Origin: Eudorina sp. 2006-703-Eu-15
Taxonomy: Eukaryota > Chlorophyta > Chlorophyceae > Chlamydomonadales > Volvocaceae
Direction of reading: 5' to 3'
NCBI GenBank assembly: GCA_003117195.1
Contig: BDSI01000001.1
Span: forward strand, 2,518,164-2,582,163
DNA: 64,000 nt
Positions within the stretch are counted from its first letter, which is position 1. Every line of letters starts with the position of its first letter. The position numbers and the translations under genes are program-made. Positions 22,306 to 32,670 of the stretch are shown piece by piece. The notes under the pieces were generated by a model. It saw only the letters and a list, made by a program, of their open reading frames with translations. It was not told where the DNA came from and searched no databases.

Positions 22306-23906
22306 AACAACAGCAGGGGGTACAGACTAAAGTGCAGCAGCAGCAGCAGTCGCCACAGGTCGAGGGCAGCATGCTGCAGCCTTTGTGCGGTCCTTCATCG
22401 CAGTCGCAGCAAACCTCTGACTCGCAGCAACAGCCGCCGCAGCAGCAGCTGCAGCTCCAGCTCCAGCAGCCGCAGCAGCAGCTGCTGCAGGGGCAGCTGC
22501 AGGGACAGCTGCAAGACCCGGAACCGAGGCGACGTCCGCAGCAACTCGACAACCAGTACCTGCTGCAGCTGCAGCTACGGCAGGAGCAGCTTCGGCAGGA
22601 GCTGCAGAGATGCACATACGAACAACAACAGTGGCAACTGCAGCAACAACAGCAGCTGCTTCAAGTGCATGAGCATCGGCAACAACACCTTCCATTCGTG
22701 TTACAGCAGCAGCAGCACCTTGCGCCGCTATCCGTGCCTCAGAGGCACCCGGAGCAGCCGCCGCGGCCGCCGCCGCGGCAGGAGCCGTTGTCTCTGCTAC
22801 AAAATCACTCGTTGGGATATCCGCTGAAGCCGCAAGACCCGCTGCAATCGAACCCGGAGAGTCCGTCATGGCAGCAGCAACAGCAACAACAACAGCTGCG
22901 CCGCGATGACGCTTCGCCGCCCGCACACCAGCGGCAGCAGGCCGCATGGCCTGTTCAGGACATAGGGCCGATGGGGGCGGTATTTGGGCCGGCCCCCGGC
23001 GGGTCTTCATCGGCAATGCCCGGGAGTGGCCATTACCCGGGACCGCAACCGGGGGCCAACTGCGGTCGGGATTTCGCGGTGTCTCTGAGTCCCAGGCGGG
23101 CCGCATCCCTCTCCACGACTGACGCGGCTGCGGCGCAGACACCGATGTCGCCTCAGCAGTACGAGTCGGGTGGAGGGCTTCCCGGGTGCTCGGGCTTAGG
23201 TGAACCAGTGGCGACAGGGTGGGCCCTCGGGGCGGGCTCCACCTTCCGGATCGAGGGAGGCGGCGGCGGGGGCCGTTCGACGAGCGGCGGAGGTTTGCCG
23301 CTTCCGTTCTCCCCGCCCTTGGAGTTGGACCACCGGTCCCGGCCTGTTCCAGCAGTACGACAGCAGGACGGCGCGCCGTTGTTGCGAGACTCGGCCAGCC
23401 CTGGCAGCGGCGGCGGCGGCGGCTTCGAGGTCATCCTCGGCAGGCTGTCGCAGCAGGACCAAGGGCAGGCGCCAGGACAGCGGACCGAGACGCAGCAGCG
23501 CTACATGCAGGAACCACAGCATCAGCAGCAGCAGCAGGCGGGCTGCCCGGCAGTGCAGGCGACGTTGCAGCAGCGGCGGTCGTCGTACATGCAGCAGTGG
23601 GCCCTGCAGCCGCAGCAGCCGCAGCAGCGCTTCCTGCAACAGCAAACGCAGCTTCAGCACCAACAGCAACAGCAGCAGCAGCAACCACTGCTTCAGCCAT
23701 TCACGACCTGCGGAGAGGTTGCGGCGTGCACGGAGCGGACCTGGGATACCGCCGGCGGCGGTGGGGGCGGCAGCGCGCCGCCAGCTGCGGGCTGCTCGTA
23801 CAACGTCCTTCCTTACTTGACGGGCGCTAGCTTTGGAGGTCAAGCGTGCAAGGGTCCGGATGGGCGCTTCGGCAAGCCTGCGACATCTGGCGGGTGCGGA
23901 TCTTAG
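20565..23906 (+). CDS. Gene B: Gln-rich low-complexity protein (unknown), 5' end not found
   Basis: Three exons join in frame: 20565-20654 (donor GTGAAC, phase 2), 20766-20986 (donor GTCTAA, phase 1) and 21166-23906 (stop TAG). Encoded are short helices (INQACLEAIVDAVCLTW; QQLDAQLALSRALTESL; ARVDQLRANF; LRQMLEIALHNNR), then a basic KRRR patch, poly-Ala, and long poly-Gln blocks around 22190-22320, 22430-22700 and 23510-23690, all in one GC-rich frame. The first exon begins in phase 2, so at least one upstream exon is missing. Alternatively translation starts at ATG 21129 within the last open frame (925 aa). The composition suggests a transcription-associated or RNA-granule protein, but that is inference from composition only. 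The second donor is not a strong consensus. Confidence 0.6.
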
Positions 23907-26900
23907 GTTTTGGATCGAAGACCACCTGTTTTGAAACCAAGACCGGCCCGGATCGGCGAAGCGGGGTAACGCGGCGCAGCGAGGCGTCCGCGGTGGCGCG
24001 GCACACCTTCACTGCTTCCTCCCCTGGGCTGGGTTGTGGGTTGGGGTTCGAATGGTTTCCCGAGCTGGGGTTTTGTCGTTGCGCAGAGTGGCTGCCGACA
24101 CGACAGCACCAGTCCTCTTCATTATCCCGAAGGTTGCGAAACCCGTATTCGCCTGGGAGGTAGGGCCCTCGTGTCCACGCACCACGACACCCACGGGCGG
24201 GTCGGTCGCGCCCCCGAGTGCGGGGAGGGGGGATGCGGGCGCGACGGTGCGGTTGCTTGAAGGCCGATCGAAGGCCGCATGCAGGCGCAGAAGGCGATTG
24301 CCGAGGGGTGGTCAGGATAAAAAGGGGAAACAGGCGCGCTTTCGCAACTCGCACGCGGTGTGCGTTGCGTTTGGATGTCGGGAGTTTTAAGTTCTGCCGA
24401 CAAAGAAAATGCACTGCCTCGGGGACTCGAGGCTTGGTGTCGGGATTATTTTTTAAATCCTGAGCCGCGTTATATGTGTTTGTGCGTGTGTGTTACATAT
24501 CTGACCGGGCCTGGCACTGGCCTGTGTGAACGTGTGTGCGTGGGTGCGTGGCGCGTTGTATTTTCAATCAAAATGCTGCTGCTGCTGCTACTGACATGGC
24601 AGATAATTGTCGGGCCAGGTGTCGCGGCAGCGGTATGAGTGCCTCGGGCTGCTTGCTACGGCTGTGCTACTGCCCCTTCATATCGTCGGTGGTGATGCTG
24701 CCGGTGCGTCGAGAGCGGTGTGTGAGAAATGTGCCAAGCCGCAAGCGGCGCCGACGGGGATGGACCCGTCGGCAAAGTGGCAGTTGCCGGCTGCTGCTGT
24801 CAGAACTGATGCTGCTGTATCGTCCGTGTGTGGATATTCCTCTGGAAGATGAGCAACGAGTGTGGAACCCTCGCCAGGGCTGGTCGGGGCTTCCCAAGAA
24901 GACCGGGTTGGCATGCACCACTAAACTGGCACGACATGTGAAATGAAGAATCCAGATCAGATCTTGTGCGCGTCCAAGTTGAAATCCTTGGATTAAGGAG
25001 CGTTTATTGATCGACTTTTTGCGGCGGGCGGTTGGCCTTGTTCCAACTTATGGCGCCGGCATGGCGGGAGGTCCGCGAGGCACGACCTCCCAGTCCCGTG
25101 AGTCTGTCACGCCCCGCCCGCAGCGGGGCGCTGACTCCACACCTGGACTGGGACCTAAGGTCGCGTCTCTCTGAGCGCTCCCGGGCATGTTTCCTTTTGT
25201 TTCGTGGTTTGGTTGTGTGTGTGGTTAGGGCATGCTTCGTCTTGCGCCCGGCGACGGGCCCAAAGCGGATTCTGTATGGTTGTTTGAGGGACCTCCCATG
25301 ACCTACCTTCCTTCCTTCCTTGTTGCGACGAGTTGCGGAGCCTCCGCGGGCATCGACGTTGTTGGTGCTCTTAGACTGGTGGTGCGTGAGCGACGCTGCA
25401 TGTTTGCCCGCCCTCGCGGGTTTGGTCTGCGCCGGCCTGCCGTTATTGTTTGAAGCCGAGAGGTCTTGTCGGTTCGTGGTGGTTGTGTGTACGCATATCG
25501 GCATCGCCGCTTTTCTCAAACGCCACTGTGTGAGTGGCCGGACTTCTCAGTCCGCTGCAGGATTGCGGGCCAGCTTTCGAGTGCTGTGGGCGTTTCAGAC
25601 GCGGCTGGGCGCTGCCCGACAATGGTGGCCTGCGAGGCACGTCTTCGGCGGGCTACAGCAAAGGCCCGGCCGGGTGTGGGAGTTTTCTCAGTAGGGCACA
25701 GACCGTTGAAAGCCGGTATGCTGTCGAGAGGCTCGGTGGTAAGGAGGACCGCATGGCAAGGAGGACCGCATGGCGGAGCTGAGTCTAGGGGTGTGATGAA
25801 GCCCCCTCACAGCTTTTGTTGATTTCGCTGCTGCCGTACTCCTTGTTGTGCTGTGCGCGATGCGGGTCGGTGCCGCAGCGTGGATTCGCAGGCCTGCCTC
25901 GCTTGAAGCTGCCGCTCGCGGCTGAGGCCGGGATCAATGGATGGACTCGGACTAGGGTTTTGCCGTTACCTGTAACGGTTAAGCCTAACGGTCTAACGGT
26001 CAGCTTGGGGGCCCTCCGAGGACAGACATGGGTGATATGTGTAGGCAGGGGAATTGAGGCAAGGAAACGCAAGGGGCGACCCAGCGATTGCGATTGTGAT
26101 TTGCAAACCAAGAATGTGTTGTTTGGCATAGATTTCGCTCCTCATGGTTGTTGTGTTGGCACAGGTTGGTTCATGCCACGGTAGTTGGTGCGCGCGGATG
26201 AATGGGCGGCGTGAGGTGGGGTGCGGGCTGACCGTTATTTGCCGTTGCTGTGGCGTACGGCAACATCTGGACGGAGGGCCCTCCCGCAGCGCGGCGCGGG
26301 GTGAAGGCTCGTCGCTCCTCCTCCTCCGCCGCTGTGGTGTCACGAAATGACTCCCGCGCTCCTTCTCGTCCTTGTGTCGTCGGGACGGGGTCACCACCAT
26401 GCCATTTTCATGGTTCGGAAACACACACACTCTCTCTCTTGTCGGGCGGGCTTCTCGCCAACGCATTAGGGTGCGCTTTATATGGGAATTGCAGGCGTCG
26501 TGGGGCTGACATTGGCCTCGTTGGCAGGGCACTGCGGGACGGTGCCTGGCTCCCGTTATCAGAGCCGGGGTGGTGCGGCTGATGCGGCGAGGGGATGAAT
26601 GATAGGAGGGGCCCTTGGGTTGCCTGCGCGACGAGGGACGGAGGACATGTAGGCCTTCTTGGGCAGGATCTTCATTACTCCATACTGCGGGGGAGCTGTT
26701 GTGGACATCCCCCCGCTGACCGTTTCCCCTTGATTCCTTCCATGGGGTCAAGTCCTAGGTGTTTCTTAGGCAGGCAGAACAGGAGTGCGTGTGTGTGTGT
26801 GTGTGTGTGTGACGCCTGCGTTTGCAATGTATTGCTCGGATGTAGGCGTAGGTGGCGTTTGCTGCTGTGTGCGGCATTCTTCTTGCAGGGTTGGAGGCGC

Positions 26901-27596
26901 GCGGCGTTGCTGTCGTGCCGATGTTGTTTTCGTTGTTCACGTACCGTATGTATCATTGTTTTGGGCCCCGTGGGGGGCGATCCGAAAGCCGGGGTTTGAT
27001 TTTCCTTCAGTCTCCGGTGGGCTCGGTCACTTTGCAATAGCAGTCCGCGAGCGTCGCTCTTCGTGCGATGATACGTCAGACCCTTCGTTTTAGAGGCGCG
27101 TCTGTGCGCGTGGATACTGCGCCTGTTGTAGTTCACACCACCAATTTTTTGAATACCAAGTGCATAGAATATACGAGTTTCGGCGTATGTTGCTCTTGCC
27201 GGTTGTGCTTGTGGGGTTGGCTGCTGATGAAAGCGGCGTGCCACAGCTGAGGGCGTATATTCATGCAAGTTTCCAAGTCTCAATTTCTCGATGAATGAGT
27301 CTGGGGGTGATGAGGAAATTCATCATGCGCGTACAGAACCCATGTGAATCGAGGCATTCGCAGTAACCGTACATCGATCAAGACCACTCCCGTTTCACAT
27401 ACCAAATAATCGATGTAATGGGCTGCCATACGCGAGTACGCTAGCTCCCGATGTGAACACCCGTCCCGGACCTCAGTAATCGCGAGCTCGCCTTTCCGTA
27501 CCGCGAACTTTGGATGTCACGCGTGTCACGCAGACAAGTGTCTCGACTTATTTCACTGATTTAGGGGGAATTCTCTGAGCCAATCCTTGTTTTTAG
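23907..27596. other. No convincing gene; T/G-rich on the plus strand
   Basis: About 3.7 kb downstream of gene B. The plus strand is enriched in T and G, like long 3' UTR or intron sequence of the upstream + gene. A (GT)n microsatellite is at 26787-26811. Open frames are short and lack splice-site-bounded coding signal. Confidence 0.55.
26787..26811 (+). repeat. (GT)n microsatellite
   Basis: Uninterrupted GT run of about 12 units in the gene-poor stretch after gene B. Confidence 0.92.
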
Positions 27597-28280
27597 TCTG
27601 GCGTCATCAGCGTCGCAATCCCTTATGGAGCAGGGTATTAACGTCGAGACGGCAGAGCGCGCAGCATTCGCGCTTCAGAAAATTAACGAGAGCATTTCAT
27701 TGAGTCAACAGCTGTCTGCTCATCTTTCGGTCATGGCCGCACAGGTCGGGTCGAAAGCGCGCGGTCGAGAAAGGCACGTGGGTTTTGGCCGACTCGAGTG
27801 ATTCCTTCCAACGCCACCGTAATTCCTATTTTTCAGGCCCAAGCAACGAGATTAATGTTGGAGGGGGCCATAGAGGCCTCGCGAAACTCCTCACAGCGGT
27901 CTCGCAACCGCAAGCGCTCGTCCTCGTCAGGCAGTGGCAGCCCTGCGCCGCCCCCAGCCCGACGGCGCTGCACAGGGCAATCTCAGCTGTTCAGCCAAGC
28001 GTATGTGAATCCCCAAAAAGCGTACACGGAATCCGAAGCCGCAGCCGTAGCCCGACGGCGGGATGGGGCTGTACCGAGTCTCGCCACTAACAGCGGAAAC
28101 TCCGCGGACTCGCTCTGGAGGCTGCCGGCGGGGGCGTCGGCGGCGCCATCGGCAGCGATCGCTGACCAGTGTGCTCGTGAGGAGCAGCTGGCGGCGCTGT
28201 CGCACATGGACAGCGGCGGCCGCCTCGCCGCCTGCGGCGCGGCCCCCGTCTCGGAGGCCGGCTTCCCACCGTCCCGCTGA
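27597..28280 (+). CDS. Gene C: helical, Ser/Arg-rich protein (unknown), partial
   Basis: Exon 27597-27744 (acceptor TTTTTAG, phase 2 in; donor GTCGGG, phase 0 out) joins exon 27837-28280 (acceptor TTTTTCAG; TGA). Encoded: LMEQGINVETAERAAFALQK, then ISLSQQLSAHLSVMAAQ, TRLMLEGAIEASRN, a basic patch RSRNRKRSSSS and an Ala/Ser-rich tail. The order of features resembles gene B (helices, then LRQMLEIALHNNR, then KRRR), and TRLMLEGAIEASRN aligns loosely with that helix. Upstream exons are not identified. The stop lies only 15 bp before the 8-bp array, so the natural C-terminus could lie beyond the array if a small intron is present. Confidence 0.5.
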
Positions 28281-28295
28281 GTCCCTGGGTCCCTA

Positions 28296-28860
28296 GGGCA
28301 GTGGGGCAGTGGGGCAGTGGGGCAGTGGGGCAGTGGGGCAGTGGGGCAGTGGGGCAGTGGGGCAGTGGGGCAGTGGGGCAGTGGGGCAGTGGGGCAGTGG
28401 GCAGTGGGGCAGTGGGGCAGTGGGGCAGTGGGGCAGTGGGGCAGTGGGGCAGTGGGGCAGTGGGGCAGTGGGGCAGTGGGCAGTGGGGCAGTGGGGCAGT
28501 GGGGCAGTGGGGCAGTGGGGCAGTGGGGCAGTGGGGCAGTGGGGCAGTGGGGCAGTGGGGCAGTGGGGCAGTGGGGCAGTGGGGCAGTGGGCAGTGGGGC
28601 AGTGGGGCAGTGGGGCAGTGGGGCAGTGGGGCAGTGGGGCAGTGGGGCAGTGGGGCAGTGGGGCAGTGGGCAGTGGGGCAGTGGGCAGTGGGGCAGTGGG
28701 GCAGTGGGGCAGTGGGGCAGTGGGGCAGTGGGGCAGTGGGGCAGTGGGGCAGTGGGGCAGTGGGCAGTGGGGCAGTGGGGCAGTGGGCAGTGGGGCAGTG
28801 GGGCAGTGGGGCAGTGGGGCAGTGGGGCAGTGGGGCAGTGGGGCAGTGGGGCAGTGGGGC
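28296..28860 (+). repeat. 565-bp array of an 8-bp unit GGGGCAGT, about 71 units
   Basis: Tandem GGGGCAGT with seven 7-bp variants (GGGCAGT). Every frame on both strands is open: + reads GQWGSGAV in all three frames and minus reads PLPHCPTA. The long open frames over it are therefore not evidence of a gene. Confidence 0.98.
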
Positions 28861-29764
28861 ACACACCCAGCTGGCGTTGTCGCACGCGCCATCAGGCCGC
28901 CCTTGCCAGGGGCACGGAGATGTTGCTGTTGGTGCTGTCACTGCAACTGCTGTTACTGCAACTGCTGCTACTGCAACTGCTGTTACTGCAACTGCTGCTA
29001 CTGCAGCTGCTGCTGCAACTGATGTCGATATCGGTGGTGACGGCGGCGACGTCACCTGCACCTGTCCGGGTGCCCCGGCCAGCGCCCCAGTCTGCGAATA
29101 CAGCGGTTTCGGAGCTTCACAGGCTGTCACGGCGCACTCTGGACCGCGACCATTGCCGTACGTCATCATGATACCCCGGGTCCCCGCCGCGGTGGCGCTG
29201 CTTCAGGACGCCGTGGTCCCGGCGCCGCCTGACCGTTTCTGCACCGGTACGGGCGGGTCCGGCGACCCACGGGTCGGCGTGCGGCACCAGCAATTGGCTG
29301 CTGTCGGCTTAGTAAGGTTGCCAGTGAAGCCCTGCGCAGCCGGCAGCGGTACGGGCTGCAGCGGCGGTGGTGGCGGCGGTGCTTGTCCGCCTGGTGCGCG
29401 AGGGACCAAAGCGGCAGGTGCCGCCGCGGCACTTGTGGCGGAATCCCAGCAGCTGGAGACACCGCCTGGTGTTGGCGGCAGCGATAGCGCTGCAGCTCCG
29501 TCAGCCGAAGCCGTCCAATTGCTACAGAGTGACAACTGCCAGCACAACTGCCATCAACAAAACGTGCGCCACCCGCAACGCTGCCTCCTCTCGCTAAGTC
29601 TCAGCGGCATGAGCTGCACTACGGCGCTGTCCGCTGAAAGCTCCGACGCCACAACCGACCGACGAGTAGCGACGGCGCTGGCGCCGCCGCCGCTGCCTTG
29701 CTCGGGAAGCGCTGCCGCATGGCCGGACAAGGACCGCGGCGCCGGGTGCAAACCTTCGCCGTAG
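28861..29764 (+). CDS. Possible C-terminal coding segment after the array
   Basis: An open frame continuous with one phase of the array runs 301 codons to TAG at 29762-29764. It has GC-rich third positions, an Ala/Thr/Val tract built from a 30-bp repeat (28939-29018), then a less repetitive stretch (MIPRVPAAVALLQDAVVPAP; LAAVGLVRLPVKPC). It may be the last exon of gene C or a chance open frame. There is no start codon of its own and the array gives no frame information. Confidence 0.35.
28939..29018 (+). repeat. Imperfect 15/30-bp CTGCAACTGCTGTTA repeat
   Basis: Alternating CTGCAACTGCTGTTA and CTGCAACTGCTGCTA units, about five in tandem. Confidence 0.85.
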
Positions 29765-30002
29765 GTGCAGTCGACGCTCGCGCCCAGGTTGGCGACCGAT
29801 GAGGGCTCTGGGGTGCATGCGGCGCCAGTGAGGGAGGTCCGCCTGAATGGTAATGATCATAATAATAGTTCAGCTGGCCGCGCTGTCCCCGGACAGCCCC
29901 GCTTCGAGGTGTCGCCAGTCGGCAAGTGGCCACCGTGGTGGTCCCGGTGTCGGCCCACGCGCACGCCTTGTGTATCCAAGCGGTTCCACAGGTGTGTCAT
30001 CC

Positions 30003-30095
30003 GCGGGCTTGGCGCAGCTGGTTAGCGCGTAGGTCTCATACATTTGTATGACTTGGGCGATCCTAAGGTCGAGGGTTCGATTCCCTCAGCCCGCA
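30003..30095 (+). tRNA. trnM-CAT: tRNA-Met(CAT), elongator type, with 19-nt intron
   Basis: Acceptor arms GCGGGCT (30003-30009) and AGCCCGC (30088-30094) pair fully; discriminator A is at 30095. D stem GCGC/GCGC, anticodon stem TAGGT/TCCTA with the U31:U39 mismatch typical of eukaryotic elongator tRNA-Met, and loop CTCATA|A. The intron CATTTGTATGACTTGGGCG (30041-30059) follows position 37, the canonical site. T arm GAGGG-TTCGATT-CCCTC. The 5' sequence is not that of initiator tRNA-Met. CCA is not encoded, as expected for a nuclear gene. Internal A and B boxes (TGGCGCAGCTGG, GGTTCGATTCC) should drive RNA polymerase III. No clear T-run terminator was seen immediately downstream. Confidence 0.96.
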
Positions 30096-30443
30096 ATATC
30101 TGGTACAGAGGATTCTCGAAATGATGATACTGAAATCCAAATGGTATGATCAATTATTCGTGGATATTGGATTACAGGTATTTTTGTAGTAAATAGGACG
30201 CCACTCACCGGCGATCAAGCTGCACGACAGCCGAACGAGGAGCTGCAGATGCCCATCGCGTTGAGTGCCATTTTGGGGTTTTTGTAGGAGGGACCGTAGC
30301 TCGTACAGACGAGTGCAGACGAGTGAGGGAGCCCACAGTGCATGTGGAGCGCGTAATCCTTGTGGTGGGCAGGAACATGAGTGTGGAGGAGAGACCTGCG
30401 ATGTACATCGCATTATTAAGGAGGCTACAGATGCATGACGTTG

Positions 30444-30491
30444 TGAATGAATGAATGAACGTTACAGCGGACCCCAAAGGGATCACCGGTG
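30444..30491 (+). repeat. Dispersed GTTACAG(T/C)GGACCCC repeat
   Basis: GAATGAATGAATGAACGTTA then CAGCGGACCCCAAAGGGATC. Nearly the same as the copy at 30744. Confidence 0.85.
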
Positions 30492-30743
30492 TGTTATATA
30501 TGGTAGAGTATCTCATGCGGGTAGGTGCGTTCGGGTGCGTTGCTGCGTTTTACTTTGGTCAATTTTGATGCTGCGTTTTGGCCCCGGGCACAGCTCCGGC
30601 ACGCTCCGGCCATGCCCATACGAATCCAGGCCATTTTTCCGTTGGCCAGGATGGCGCGACTACTACCTGCTTCAAATAGCGCATTAACCAGTCATGCCCT
30701 ACACACAGCATATCCTTGACCCGGACATGCTGTGGAATCATGA

Positions 30744-30786
30744 TTGAATGAATGAACGTTAAAGCGGACCCCGAAAAGGGATCACG
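30744..30786 (+). repeat. Dispersed GTTACAG(T/C)GGACCCC repeat
   Basis: TTGAATGAATGAACGTTAAA then GCGGACCCCGAAAAGGGATC, 250 bp after the preceding copy and in the same orientation. Confidence 0.85.
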
Positions 30787-32670
30787 CTGCGGAATCATGT
30801 ACACGCCCGCCCCATGAAAGCGTCACCAGCATGCGTGTCTTCGGTTTAGACAAGTCGTGGCGATCTGGCGGTTGCGGCGGTGGGACCCACCTGCCAGGTG
30901 TCGTACACTTGTACGGTACACGATGGCGGTATCCCGGACGGGAGTGGCGAATGTAGAGGGGTCGGATGGAGTGATGGTCCACCCGGCTGGTATGCTTCCT
31001 CGCTCATCCCTCCGGGCGGCGTGTGAGGCGGGTGCTAGCGGCCGCCGCGCCGAGTGGGCGACATGGACGTTGATGGACGTTGATGGACGGCGCCCTCGTC
31101 GGAAAAAAGGCGGTCTTAGAGCTGGGATGACCGCAGCAGTGATTATCGCCTACGCCGTGCGGACGGGCGTGCCTCTGTGTTTGGTCATGTAACGCTTAGT
31201 CCTGACCTCCTGAGCTTCCCACCGGGCGAGCCAACGGACCGTGTTTGGTTGTGCGAGGTTGCACCTCAGAACATCGCTATGTACCTGGTTTAATGTCCTC
31301 TCTCCCCTACCGCCCTGCCTTGCTCCCCCCTCGGGTGTTCCCTCGCGTGTTGGACTGACGTTTTAGTTGCCGTGCTGCGGCCCCGAAGTAAGGGCGCGGC
31401 TTCCAAGGACCGGCACCTACCGCTGTTCACGCCATGCGTGTGTGTTGAAGCAGGAGTGAGCCACGGGACTTGCGTTGAGAACGAGAACCCGCCCGACCCA
31501 GCCCAGGTGCGGACATACTTACCAGAAAACCTGCATAAACAAAGTAACCATATGTACGTGTGTGTGTATTGCATACGTCCGTTGATGACAGTGTTTAAGA
31601 GGGGTACGCCGCTTATCGCGCCGAGTGGAGGCTTGCTTGGCGCTCGATTGCTAGCCTCCGTACCATCATAGACAACAACAGCGACGGATACTGTCCTGTT
31701 CACAGTTGCAGTTACAGTTACAGTGTGCAGGTAGGTCGGGGGAGCCCCTCCGGGCATCATCAGCCAGACCAAGCGATGTCTAGATGGCCCATAGACCAGT
31801 CATGTTTGGTGAGGAACGGAAAGGCCGGGACGAGGCCGCGGCGCTGAAGACTCGCCTCCGTCACACAAGTGAAAACGATGTGGCACACGCTCTGAGAGAA
31901 CCATACAGTCGAGGCAGGCTTGACACGTGGCACGAAGGTGGTGGCGGAACACCCCCGCTCTCCCCAGCGAGCCAGGGCGAGCCGGACACAAGGAGTTCCG
32001 CCAAAATGTTGTAAAACGGTTACAACTATTTTCAGATTGTAAACCAATCTCAACGGCAACGTGGGGTTCCTGGGCACCATAGTGCTAAGGGGCCGCCGCC
32101 GCCGTCGCCAGTGCCATGCCCGGGCGGTGCCGCCGCGGCCAGTGCTGCAGTGGTCCGGGATGCGGGGGCTGTAGCTGTCGGCGGCGCTGTAGCTCTCGGC
32201 GGCGCTGTAGCTGGTGGCGGTAAGGTCCAGCCGGGGCTGGGGCAGGGACAGGGACAGGGCCACGACGTTCAGACGTTGCTGCTTTGCCGCTGCCGGAGCA
32301 CAGCGCCTCTTAATAACCCTTCTGCAGTTCAAAGATTGGCTAGCTTTACCGCAAACGAGGTTTCGTGTTACAATCTATGTTTTCTTGACGTGACAAGCCC
32401 GACCCCTCGCCTCCCTGCAGCAAGGCGCGAACGTCAGTTGGCGATATGCTGTGTCGGCATATGGCAGGAGAAATAATGCGCACATCGTAACATTTGTGTA
32501 ATGAACTTGAGGGCCGCCGTCCATGCTTGATTGGATGTGAGACAATCTGCAAGATTGAGCAATCGTGCACCGATACAACTTTCAACTAGATAAATTAGTG
32601 CCGCTAACCCTTCTGTTGCACAGGAGTTATATATATTACCACATACTACCACTACTTCGGGTTGCCACAG
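30787..32670. other. No convincing gene; short repeats
   Basis: Contains the second ATACTTACCA repeat (31485-31552) and three 21-bp units around GGCGCTGTAGCT (32165-32220) inside a short open frame 32111-32476 (Gly/Ala/Val-rich) that could be a 5' exon of gene D but has no supported splice sites. Confidence 0.45.
31485..31552 (+). repeat. Short dispersed repeat with ATACTTACCA core, copy 2
   Basis: Same ordered blocks as 18955-19028: CGCCCG, CCCAGGTG, ATACTTACCA, AACCTGC, ACCATATG. Confidence 0.65.

Noticed and set aside
21812..22615. Minus-strand Cys-rich open frame
   Set aside because: It is the shadow of the CAG/CAA poly-Gln codons of gene B read backwards as CTG/TTG-frame Cys, Ser and Leu.
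28301..29171. Several very long overlapping open frames (GQWGSGAV on +, PLPHCPTA on minus)
   Set aside because: The 8-bp repeat has no stop in any frame, so these are products of the satellite, not independent genes.
31518..31560. ATACTTACCA resembling the 5' end of U1 snRNA (ATACTTACCT)
   Set aside because: Only about nine bases match, no Sm site or U1 stem-loops follow, and the same block occurs at 18980 as part of a repeat.
31760..32332. 190-codon minus-strand open frame
   Set aside because: No ATG-based model with splice sites, Ser/Tyr runs come from the 21-bp repeat, and no recognisable domain.
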